Shown here in pieces: positions 1 to 7,292 of a stretch of DNA of 32,756 nucleotides (within the stretch, counting starts at the first letter, position 1; every line of letters starts with the position of its first letter). The notes under the pieces were generated by a model. The model ran no database searches. It worked only from the letters and a program-made list of their open reading frames with translations, and was not told where the DNA came from. The position numbers and the translations under genes were made by a program. This stretch comes from Anaerolinea sp. (GTDB lineage: Bacteria > Chloroflexota > Anaerolineae > Aggregatilineales > UBA2796), in the NCBI GenBank assembly GCA_014879835.1, contig JACSRJ010000230.1, forward strand, positions 1 through 32,756, given 5' to 3'.

Positions 1-213
1 GCTGGCGGTGGTCTCCGCGATCCCTTCGATCAAGCCGATCACCGCGGTCTGTGCCCCCAGCACATTCTTTAGGAACAGGGGCAGCAGGTTGAAGATCATC
101 TCGCTGGAAATGTCGGTCAAAAAGCTGGTCGCGGTCACCACCCAGATGTTGCGGGGCAGCCCCTTGCTGCTGCGTTCTGCTGAGGGGGGAGTGTGGGTCT
201 CTGGTTCAGTCAT
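1..213 (-). CDS. MFS transporter, N-terminal fragment (runs off the window)
   Basis: Only the first 71 codons are present; the gene continues beyond base 1. The translation starts MTEPETHTPPSAERSSKGLP, a short polar cytoplasmic tail. It then runs into a first membrane-proximal stretch with TSFLTDISSEMIFNLLPLFL and a loop with GLIEGIAETTAS. This pattern is typical of the first two helices of a subgroup of major facilitator superfamily permeases. The ATG overlaps the TGA of the upstream glycosyltransferase-like gene as ATGA, so translation is probably coupled. The transported substrate cannot be inferred. Family membership rests on motif resemblance only. Confidence 0.72.
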   Translation of the reverse strand, partial: MTEPETHTPPSAERSSKGLPRNIWVVTATSFLTDISSEMIFNLLPLFLKNVLGAQTAVIGLIEGIAETTAS

Positions 214-2177
214 TGAATCACCTTTATATCCCCCACCGGGATGACCACAGGATCAATCCTTCCGGCGGGATCGTAGATCACGTAGCGCACCCGGATCAAT
301 CCGGGGGGAATATCTGCCCCAACCACCAGCTCGTACCGACCCAGCACGGGGATTCCCGGCATCCAGCGGTCATCCACATTTTTCCATGCAGAGGGCGGCT
401 GGTCGATCTGCGCGTACACCCACCCATGATCCAGCGTGGTTAAACGAGCGCTCACCCGCAGATCGGGATACAGGGTTTCGCCCCGTTCCCACCACGCCAG
501 CACCGTGATCACGTCACCCGCTTTAACCTTCTCCGGCGCGATCAGGCGCAGCGCGATCAGGTTGGGTCCGTCCGGGAAGGGGCGGATGTTGTACCACTGC
601 GCATCCTCTAACGCCCCCTGCTGGGCCACCTTCGCAAGTTTCTCATGGGCAGTAGTGTCGAAGTCATACCGATCCAGCCGTACATCGCCAAACATACGCC
701 CGATCAGGGTATGCGCTCCCACTCCATCCAGCAGCCCATAGACCAGATTCTGCGGCTCCATCACATCCCCCTGCCACGCGATCACCCATACCCGGGGCGG
801 GCGCAGCGCCGCAACCTGAGCCATCACCCCCTGCGCCTCGCCCAAGGTGAGCATCCGGGTCACATCAGTGATCAGCGCTTCAGGCATCCCGAAGGTGCGT
901 CGAGGACTGTCACAGGGCGGACGTTTGCCGTAATATTCCGCAGTCACAAAGAGGGTGCCATCACGGAGCAGGATCACATCATCCGGGGTGCCCTGCTCAC
1001 AGATAGTGGCATACACCCCTCGGAAGTCACTGTCAGGGGATTCGCCGCGCTCCCCGGTGAAGTAAGGCACGGCGGCAATTGCAGTTGCCCCGATCAGAAG
1101 CAAGATCAGCCGATACCGGGTGAGGGTGACCAGCGCCAGCGCCACCAGCACATCTGCGCCGATCCATGCTGTCCAGAAATAGCGCCCGGTGAGTTTGGGG
1201 TTAACGATCAGGATCAGCACCGTAAAAGCCAGCGGGACGGCAAGCAAGCTGATCGCCCACAGGGCCGCAGCCCGTCCGCGACGGCTGATCAGCCCCAGTA
1301 CTGCCCCAGCGATCACCAGCGCCCCATAAGCCAGTCCCAGCGCATCCGCTGTGGGGGGCATATCTTGACGTCCCAACGCTTTAAAGCCCGCCGCCACCTG
1401 AATTGACTGCAACGGGGGGATCGATCCCCGATAGTAGCTCCGATCTGTGCCTCCTCGCGCCAGCATCGTGGGAACCCACGGCGCAAAAAGCATCCCCGCG
1501 AGGATCAGTGGGGCGATTAGAGGGATGATCTGGCCGATCTTGACCCGGCGGCTCAGAGCTACCACGACCGCTCCGCCAACGATCAGCCCATGCGCCGCAA
1601 AACCTGCCAGCGCCGTATAGTGGGTATACAGTGCGCCCGCCATGAGCAGCCCATAAGTCAGGATCAGCGCTGGTGATGGACGGCGGTTGGTCAGAATCCT
1701 TGTCAGAAAAGCGCACGCCCATACATAAAGGGCCAGCCCCCATGCGTAGGCGCGCACCTCGTAAGCGATCCACAAAACTCCCGGCAGCGCCCCCAACAGG
1801 ATCGCCGCTGCCTGCCCCGCACCCGTTCCCCGCGCCAATCGCCTCCCCACCGCGATCACCCCGGCAGCGGCAAGCGGGATGCACAGCGCCGAAAGGACTC
1901 GCAGGGAAAACTCACTGCTGCCTGCGGCACCTGTCCACAAACGGAGCGCCGCATAGTGAAAGGGCACCTGAATGTCCACCTGAGTACACCAGCGCCACAG
2001 AGTCTCCCACGAGTCGGTGGCGACATAGGTCGTCAGCGCCTCGTCATACCACAGACTGTCATGGGGAAAATAGCGCATCAGCAGCGCTACAATCCCCAGC
2101 AGGATCAGCACTGAGAGCCACAACTCAAGGGATCGAGCGGGGCGGTGGGTGAGGGCAGGTGAGGGCGTGAGGTTCAA
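210..2177 (-). CDS. GT-C family membrane glycosyltransferase (GT39/ArnT-like)
   Basis: This is a 655-residue multi-pass membrane protein. After the first helix comes PHDSLWYDEALTTY (D46-E47), the acidic first-loop motif of GT-C enzymes that use lipid-phosphate-linked sugars. About ten hydrophobic helices fill residues 18-380. A soluble C-terminal domain of about 270 residues follows, rich in beta-type sequence and facing the outside. In known families such enzymes transfer mannose or related sugars from a polyprenyl-phosphate donor to proteins or envelope lipids; the acceptor here is unknown. The start is TTG: there is no in-frame ATG before the DE motif, and a GAGGG lies about 10 nt upstream in the end of xylB. 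It sits 6 bp after xylB and overlaps the MFS gene by 4 bp, so the three are probably one transcript. Confidence 0.8.
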   Translation of the reverse strand: MNLTPSPALTHRPARSLELWLSVLILLGIVALLMRYFPHDSLWYDEALTTYVATDSWETLWRWCTQVDIQVPFHYAALRLWTGAAGSSEFSLRVLSALCIPLAAAGVIAVGRRLARGTGAGQAAAILLGALPGVLWIAYEVRAYAWGLALYVWACAFLTRILTNRRPSPALILTYGLLMAGALYTHYTALAGFAAHGLIVGGAVVVALSRRVKIGQIIPLIAPLILAGMLFAPWVPTMLARGGTDRSYYRGSIPPLQSIQVAAGFKALGRQDMPPTADALGLAYGALVIAGAVLGLISRRGRAAALWAISLLAVPLAFTVLILIVNPKLTGRYFWTAWIGADVLVALALVTLTRYRLILLLIGATAIAAVPYFTGERGESPDSDFRGVYATICEQGTPDDVILLRDGTLFVTAEYYGKRPPCDSPRRTFGMPEALITDVTRMLTLGEAQGVMAQVAALRPPRVWVIAWQGDVMEPQNLVYGLLDGVGAHTLIGRMFGDVRLDRYDFDTTAHEKLAKVAQQGALEDAQWYNIRPFPDGPNLIALRLIAPEKVKAGDVITVLAWWERGETLYPDLRVSARLTTLDHGWVYAQIDQPPSAWKNVDDRWMPGIPVLGRYELVVGADIPPGLIRVRYVIYDPAGRIDPVVIPVGDIKVIQ

Positions 2178-2183
2178 AAGTAA

Positions 2184-3680
2184 TCAGCCCTCAAAGCCTG
2201 CCAGTGCCGAGAATGTCCCCTTAAGTGTGCCGTATACGCCCCGGAAGATCGGGTAAAGATGCTCATAGTCCGCGACCGCTTTGGGGTCGGGATAGGTGTA
2301 GCTCTCTTTGCGCACAATGGCGCGGCAGGCAGTAGGTACATCCGGGAACGTTCCCGCGCCTACTGCCGCGAGGATCGCCGCACCCAGCGCGCCACCCTCA
2401 GCAGTGTTTACCGTGTACAGGGGAATGCCCATTACATCGGTCAGAATCTGCCGCCAAATGGGGCTGTTGGCTGCGCCCCCACTTACCACCGCTTCGGTAG
2501 GTTTGATCCCTTGTCCACGCAGCAGTTCGAGCAGGTCGCGCATCCCAAAGGCGACTCCTTCCATCACCGCCCGCGCCATGTGTGGCATTTCGTGGCGCAG
2601 AGTCAAGCCCACAAAAGCGCCTCGTGCCAGCGAGTCAAAGTGGGGGTGGCGTTCACCAGTCAAATAGGGGGCAAAGATCAGCCCTGAAGCGCCTCGCGGC
2701 ACCCCTGCCACTTTCTGATTGAGTTCATCGTAGCTCATGCCCCCGGCGAGAGCATCATGGAACCAGCGCATCCCCCCTGCCGCGCTCAGCATCACCCCCA
2801 TCGAGAACCATGTGCCGGGGATGGCGTGACAGAAGGTATGGAGCAGCCCTTCGGGATGTGGGTTATAGCTGGTGTTGGAGGCAAAGGCGACCCCGGATGT
2901 GCCCACGGTCAAACTGACCTGATCACGCTCCACGATCCCATTGCCCACCCCGCCCGCTGGCTGATCCCCCGCGCCACCCACGATGGGGGTGCCGGCTTTG
3001 AGTCCGGTCTCCGCTGCTGCTGCCTCGCTCACACGGGCGCAGACTTCAGGGGATTCGCACAGATCAGGCATCCACGCCTTGGGGAAACCGCACGCCGCAA
3101 TGGCTTCATCCGACCATGTGCGTTTTGCCACGTCCATCACCCCAAACCCGGAGCCATCGGCGACATCGGTCACATAAGCGCCGCTGAGCTTAAAACGCAC
3201 ATAGTCCTTGGGCAGCAAAACCCGCTTGATTTGTTTGTAAACATCTGGCTCATGGCTGCCAAGCCATAACATTTTGGGGGCCGTAAAGCCCTCCACCATG
3301 CGGCTCCCGGTGACCTGCCACAACCGCTGTGCACCCATCCGCTCCGTGATCTGGGCGCATTCTTGAGCGGTGCGTTGATCGTTCCAGAGGATCGCTGGAC
3401 GGAGGGGATTGCCCGCGCCATCAAGGGCAGTCAAACCGTGCATCTGCCCCGTTAAACCGATGGCAGCAATATCCTCCGCCCGCACCGCTTTCATCAGATC
3501 GCGGAGGGCGGCACTGGTGGCTTTCCACCATTCTTGGGGGTCTTGCTCTGACCACAACGGACGGGGGGTGCTTAGTTCGTGGGGGTAACTTTTGGTGGCG
3601 ATCACGTTCCCCTGCTCATCGACCACAAGAGCCTTAGAGGCAGTGGTACTGACGTCGATTCCGATGAAATATCTGGGCAT
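2184..3680 (-). CDS. xylB: Xylulokinase (FGGY family)
   Basis: Phosphorylates D-xylulose with ATP to xylulose 5-phosphate in the cytoplasm, feeding the pentose phosphate pathway. The protein is 498 residues, the normal length. The N-terminal ATPase-fold phosphate loop is GIDVSTTASKALVVD (about residues 7-21). WSEQDPQEWW and GLTGQMHGL (M80, H81) match the sugar-binding part of xylulokinases. GGAGDQPAGG carries the likely catalytic Asp239, and the C-terminal ATP-binding motif VSGGAANSPIWRQ is intact. The ATG has AAGGA about 10 nt upstream. No xylose isomerase or xylose transporter is adjacent; instead a GT-C glycosyltransferase and an MFS permease follow directly. Another pentulose kinase substrate is possible but less likely. 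Confidence 0.9.
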   Translation of the reverse strand: MPRYFIGIDVSTTASKALVVDEQGNVIATKSYPHELSTPRPLWSEQDPQEWWKATSAALRDLMKAVRAEDIAAIGLTGQMHGLTALDGAGNPLRPAILWNDQRTAQECAQITERMGAQRLWQVTGSRMVEGFTAPKMLWLGSHEPDVYKQIKRVLLPKDYVRFKLSGAYVTDVADGSGFGVMDVAKRTWSDEAIAACGFPKAWMPDLCESPEVCARVSEAAAAETGLKAGTPIVGGAGDQPAGGVGNGIVERDQVSLTVGTSGVAFASNTSYNPHPEGLLHTFCHAIPGTWFSMGVMLSAAGGMRWFHDALAGGMSYDELNQKVAGVPRGASGLIFAPYLTGERHPHFDSLARGAFVGLTLRHEMPHMARAVMEGVAFGMRDLLELLRGQGIKPTEAVVSGGAANSPIWRQILTDVMGIPLYTVNTAEGGALGAAILAAVGAGTFPDVPTACRAIVRKESYTYPDPKAVADYEHLYPIFRGVYGTLKGTFSALAGFEG

Positions 3681-3789
3681 GGATTCTTTTCCTTAGCACA
3701 TCAAAAATAAACCATGAGTGGGGGAGTGTAACATCATCAGATGCTGTAGGGGAGGGTATTTGTGTCTTTTGAATCTGCCCATATCCCTG

Positions 3790-4119
3790 CTAATCGACGA
3801 TGAATAGTTTTGCCCCGATCTGAGTAGAGGATCGGTGTGCTTCGGTATCATCGGATACTTGGTAACTCATACCGGGGGTAAGCACGATCTTGCTCCCATC
3901 GGCAAGATCGGTGACCAGTTCACCTTCAAGGCACAGCAGGATATGCCCTTTTAAGCACCAGTGATCAGCCACATAACCGGGGGTGTATTCAACCATCCGC
4001 ACCCTGATTTGATCAAACTGCCGGGTGCGCCAGTAGGCAGTCCCAGTGATGCCGGGGTGCTCAGTGGCGGGAATCTGGGACCAATCGGTTACCCCAAAAG
4101 GGATACTGCTCATTTTCAT
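3790..4119 (-). CDS. Small cupin-fold protein (DHCW-motif type)
   Basis: A 109-residue single-domain cupin. It has the segment VADHWCLKGHILLCLEGEL followed by a glycine turn, DGSKIVLTPGMSYQVSDD, and a final HRSSTQIGAKLFIVD strand. This matches a family known for a conserved Asp-His-Cys/Trp motif at the metal site; here the order is D-H-W-C. The function of the family is not established to my knowledge. I chose the ATG at 4119 (MKMSSIPFGV) because AGGA lies 6 nt upstream; a longer TTG start at 4134 lacks such a site. It lies between the DUF1579-like gene and xylB in the same direction, with gaps of 82 and 109 bp, so co-transcription is possible. Confidence 0.78.
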   Translation of the reverse strand: MKMSSIPFGVTDWSQIPATEHPGITGTAYWRTRQFDQIRVRMVEYTPGYVADHWCLKGHILLCLEGELVTDLADGSKIVLTPGMSYQVSDDTEAHRSSTQIGAKLFIVD

Positions 4120-4201
4120 AGTTATCCTCGACAAATGTTTTTACGTTAGGAGTCACACCCTTGCCCGCATCCCCCTCGTACCGCTGCGGGCCAAAGTGGG
4201 G

Positions 4202-4666
4202 TTACGCTGTCCGTGTGCAGCTTGCTTCTACCGCCAAAAACGACTCACCTTCCGGAGTGATGTTGTACATGGTCATCAGGAATGTCCCATCCTGAACGGG
4301 TGTGATCACAATCTGCCAGCCCCAGTCAGGCCCGGGTGGGGCTGGATATGAGCATTTCACCGAGACCTTCCCCGCAGAATCGGCTGTTCCTTGAAAGACC
4401 ATGGCTTTGTCGCCCATGTGCCACGAGTCAACCCAAGTGGCTCGAACCTCACCTGACTGCGGCTCAAGTTCAAAAAGGATTAACCCATCCTGTGGTTTAC
4501 CACCCTCACTCCATGTATAACCCACAGTGAGGAACTTCCCCTGCCCAATCACCGATACGGTCATCTCGGTTGTTGATTCTCGCACGGGTTCAGTCGGGGT
4601 CAGCCACAAGCGATTGACCCCAATCCACATTCCGGCCAAAGCCGCCAAGTTTGCAGGAATGCTCAT
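4202..4666 (-). CDS. DUF1579-like protein
   Basis: A 154-residue protein without signal peptide or membrane segment. It begins MSIPANLAALAGMWIGVNRL and continues with alternating beta-strand sequence. The motifs VDSWHMGDKAMVFQG and PAPPGPDWGWQIVI, then MTMYNITPEGESFLAVEA, resemble proteins annotated as DUF1579, a lipocalin-like barrel of unknown role. The ATG at 4666 is preceded by AAGGAAG with 7 nt spacing; the longer frame upstream to 4744 runs through the putative promoter and is unlikely to be translated. It is the first gene of the minus-strand group leading to cupin and xylB. Family call is by remembered motif pattern. Confidence 0.65.
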   Translation of the reverse strand: MSIPANLAALAGMWIGVNRLWLTPTEPVRESTTEMTVSVIGQGKFLTVGYTWSEGGKPQDGLILFELEPQSGEVRATWVDSWHMGDKAMVFQGTADSAGKVSVKCSYPAPPGPDWGWQIVITPVQDGTFLMTMYNITPEGESFLAVEASCTRTA

Positions 4667-4702
4667 CGCTATTTCTTCCTTAAGCGCCTCGTTTCTGACC
4701 CC

Positions 4703-4730
4703 ATTGTATATTGAATCACCCTTGGAGCAA
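4703..4730 (-). promoter_or_regulatory. Candidate promoter for the DUF1579-like gene
   Basis: On the minus strand, TTGCTC (4730-4725) and TACAAT (4708-4703) are separated by 16 bp. One arm of a 10-bp inverted repeat falls inside this spacer. The -35 match is weak, so this is a moderate candidate. Confidence 0.35.
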
Positions 4731-4759
4731 GCCAACCCCGACATTCCTCAGGGTGATTC
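4713..4759. promoter_or_regulatory. 10-bp perfect inverted repeat in a divergent intergenic region
   Basis: GAATCACCCT at 4713-4722 is repeated inverted as AGGGTGATTC at 4750-4759, with 27 bp between. It lies between divergent genes and one arm overlaps the candidate minus-strand promoter. A second inverted pair, CTCAGC (4767-4772) and GCTGAG (4783-4788), lies just downstream toward the plus-strand gene. An operator with two half-sites, or an mRNA hairpin, are both possible. Confidence 0.45.
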
Positions 4760-4829
4760 GCCCTCTCTCAGCCTAAGTCTTTGCTGAGTATCGCTGGCAG
4801 GAGGGTTTTTCCGTGGCCATAATCAGGCT

Positions 4830-5480
4830 ATGAATGCTTTCAGAAAACGACTCGCCAAAATCACCTTACGCCGACTGGTACGGGCGGTCCTAATCATGAG
4901 CTTGCTCACTTTTGTGCTGCTGTTCATCTTTGCCTTATATATCTACCATTACGGGCAGACGGATCGAGCAGCACCGGCCGATGTGATCATCGTTCTGGGG
5001 GCAGGTACCCGCCCCAGCGGGGCACCTTCCCCTAGTCACAAGCGGCGCATTGAACACGCTGCCGCACTGTATCAGAAAGGGATCGCTCCGTATGTGCTTT
5101 GCACAGGGGGGGTCACGGCCAATCACCCCAACTCCGAGGCGGAGGCCTGTGTTCAGACGCTTCAGGGGATGGGGGTGCCTGCCAGTGCTATCCTGCGCGA
5201 GGATAACAGCCGCAGCACCGAAGAAAATGCACTCGAAGCCCAGAAGGTAATGCTTACTCACAATCTTCAGACAGCAGTGTTAGTGAGCGATAATTACCAT
5301 CTATGGCGGGCGGAAATGCTCTTTCGAGTGCGGGGAATCACCGTCTATCCAAGCCCGGCGCAGGTCACCACGGGCACGCTCTACTGGCGAACGGCCGTCC
5401 AGAACACCTTTCGGGAATTGGTGGCCACTGGCTGGTATTTCTTTAAGAGTCTGCTCGGTCTGCCCGTGACGGACTTGTGA
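4830..5480 (+). CDS. DUF218 / YdcF-ElyC-SanA family membrane-anchored protein
   Basis: A 216-residue protein. A basic N terminus leads into one transmembrane helix at about residues 18-40. The DUF218 domain follows, starting ADVIIVLGAGTRPSG and continuing with RIEHAAALYQKGIAPYVLCTGG, SEAEACVQTLQGMGVPASAI, EDNSRSTEENALEAQ and VLVSDNYHLWRAEMLF. These are the usual conserved blocks of the family, which is linked to envelope integrity and vancomycin-barrier functions in enterobacteria; the reaction is not known. No good ribosome-binding site precedes the ATG; instead CATAAT ends about 8 nt before it. It converges with the membrane protein gene at 5505 with a 24-bp gap and no clear terminator hairpin. 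Confidence 0.85.
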   Translation: MNAFRKRLAKITLRRLVRAVLIMSLLTFVLLFIFALYIYHYGQTDRAAPADVIIVLGAGTRPSGAPSPSHKRRIEHAAALYQKGIAPYVLCTGGVTANHPNSEAEACVQTLQGMGVPASAILREDNSRSTEENALEAQKVMLTHNLQTAVLVSDNYHLWRAEMLFRVRGITVYPSPAQVTTGTLYWRTAVQNTFRELVATGWYFFKSLLGLPVTDL

Positions 5481-5504
5481 TACGGGTGCGTTTGCGATGG
5501 ACAC

Positions 5505-7175
5505 TCACTCTATTTTGTAGATTGACACCTTACCAAAAGTTTGGATGGGTGTGGTCAAGTTAAGCACCCCCGCACAAAAGGCGGCATCTCCCGGTTCAGG
5601 GTCGTTGTCTTCAGGCGCTTTGAGCAGGATATAACTTACCTGATAAGCATCAATCAGATTGTGGCACTCGGACTCCGAGATAGGGGCGCAGTTCTGGCCG
5701 TCCTGATCGCAGCGTGCGCCCTTGTACCATGCTTTCACGCTTGCTTCTTTTTGCTCCGCGTAGAGGGTCTCAAAAGGATGTCCATACACCACTTTTTGAT
5801 GGCTGAACGCTGGAATCCATAGGCTTACCAACGGCGGGGCTAAAACCACCACCCCCCGTGAGGGTTGAGCCTCAATCCAGCGGATGGAATCGGCATAACC
5901 GGGCTGCAAGACTAGACCAGTCTCCACCCCAGCTTTGGTATCCACAATGCCCACTAAGGGCAGCCCAAAAACCATCACATTGGATGGGATCATGAACACA
6001 AAAAGAGCGATCAGACTGGGCCCGCGCCACTTGACCGCGATCACGTGGAACCAGAAGTCCTCTAAAGCCCGCACCGCAAAGTAAGCGATAGGGATGATCA
6101 TGCCGATGGCAAGACGGCGCTGAAGGTTAAAAGGCGCGTACAGCAGGATCGCATTCACCCCCAACCAAATCAGCATGAGCCGATCCCCATCGCGCTCAAA
6201 GCGACGAAATGCGCGCCATATACTGGGCACAGCCACCAAGAGTGGCAGCCCAAAGCCAAGGATATAACCATCAAGCGACGGTGACGGGGTCTGGTTTTGC
6301 TGATTCCAGATGCGGAAGGGTTCATTGGTGGTGATGGTCGCGGCGTAGTAGATCAGGATGGGCAACGCGGGCAGAACCGCCATCAGGGCCCAACTCAGAT
6401 CGCGCCGGGAGATGCTGCGGCTGCGAATGGTGGTCACCACCAGATACCCCCCCAAACCTGCGGCAAAAGGCAGCCATGCCTGAGGCTGCATCAAACACAG
6501 GATGATCACACTCAGGATCACCCCACCGCCGCCGTTGGTCAGGTTGGGGTCTTCCTCAAATCCGGGGCGAAAAACCCGGATGTAGATCGACGCCAAAAGC
6601 GCAATCAGGGCGATTGAAAAGGGAAAGTGAGGATTCATCAGCGTTGCGTGGAAAGGAATCGACTCCGGGACATTCAAATCGGTAGGAAAGTTCTTACCAG
6701 CGCTCATGATCAGGGAAAACCAGCCTAAACCGGAGCCTACCGCCAGAATTCCAAAAAACAGGCGGCGGGGACGAATGCGCGTCCAGATTGTGCTGCCCAG
6801 ATGGTAGATCGCAATATACATCATGAAGCTGAAGGCCAGCCGGGCAAGGTGAAAAATCACCAACGGCGAGAAACCCAAGATGCGGGCGATCTGGCCAAGG
6901 AGCAGGTAAAAGAAATGAACGAGGGCTCCCACATGCTGCTCCGAAGTGTGGGTAAAGGTGTACAACCAATTCCCATCCATTCCCTGCTGGATTTTGGATA
7001 GATAGGTTCCGGAATCAAGCGGGTTGTAGAGGATTCCGGTGAAGGTATATCCTCCGCCCACGGCGCTAAATGCCCAAGCATAAGGCAGTAGGGTGATCGC
7101 CACCAGCAATCCCCCAAAAATGATAACCCAGCGCCACTCGATGCGTGATACCTGTGTGGATGGTGGCTGCTGCAT
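5505..7175 (-). CDS. Large multi-pass membrane protein, GT-C-like, function unknown
   Basis: A 556-residue protein with roughly 11 hydrophobic helices. The first helix (about residues 16-36) is followed by an extracytoplasmic loop with NPLDSGTYLSKIQQG. Its Asp sits where GT-C glycosyltransferases carry an acidic residue. The C-terminal part (about 430-556) is soluble and holds several Cys residues, including CDQDGQNC and SECHNL, which could form disulfides outside the membrane. I do not recognise a named family; the overall design resembles the GT-C gene at 210-2177. GAGGAG lies 6 nt before the ATG. It is divergent from the NACHT gene and convergent with the DUF218 gene. Confidence 0.7.
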   Translation of the reverse strand: MQQPPSTQVSRIEWRWVIIFGGLLVAITLLPYAWAFSAVGGGYTFTGILYNPLDSGTYLSKIQQGMDGNWLYTFTHTSEQHVGALVHFFYLLLGQIARILGFSPLVIFHLARLAFSFMMYIAIYHLGSTIWTRIRPRRLFFGILAVGSGLGWFSLIMSAGKNFPTDLNVPESIPFHATLMNPHFPFSIALIALLASIYIRVFRPGFEEDPNLTNGGGGVILSVIILCLMQPQAWLPFAAGLGGYLVVTTIRSRSISRRDLSWALMAVLPALPILIYYAATITTNEPFRIWNQQNQTPSPSLDGYILGFGLPLLVAVPSIWRAFRRFERDGDRLMLIWLGVNAILLYAPFNLQRRLAIGMIIPIAYFAVRALEDFWFHVIAVKWRGPSLIALFVFMIPSNVMVFGLPLVGIVDTKAGVETGLVLQPGYADSIRWIEAQPSRGVVVLAPPLVSLWIPAFSHQKVVYGHPFETLYAEQKEASVKAWYKGARCDQDGQNCAPISESECHNLIDAYQVSYILLKAPEDNDPEPGDAAFCAGVLNLTTPIQTFGKVSIYKIE

Positions 7176-7223
7176 CTGCGACTCCTCGCGTGGCTTAAAA
7201 TGTGCCGAACCCTTAACCAGTAG

Positions 7224-7268
7224 TATAATTCAACAGCACCTGATCAGGATCACCATTGTACCGTACAA
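7224..7268. promoter_or_regulatory. Divergent intergenic region with TATAAT box and two palindromes
   Basis: The gap between the membrane protein gene and the NACHT gene holds a consensus TATAAT at 7224-7229 on the plus strand, without a convincing -35 box. A perfect palindrome CCTGATCAGG follows at 7239-7248. Then comes an inverted repeat TTGTAC-C-GTACAA at 7256-7268. The placement just downstream of the -10 box suggests operator sites for the NACHT gene, but this is only inferred. Confidence 0.4.
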
Positions 7269-7292
7269 ACGTTGGGGGCACAGGGGACTGCT

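Noticed and set aside
645-1406. 253-codon plus-strand frame inside the GT-C gene
   Set aside because: The translation is rich in His, Gln, Arg and Pro with no structure, typical of a shadow frame; the opposite strand has clear membrane helices.
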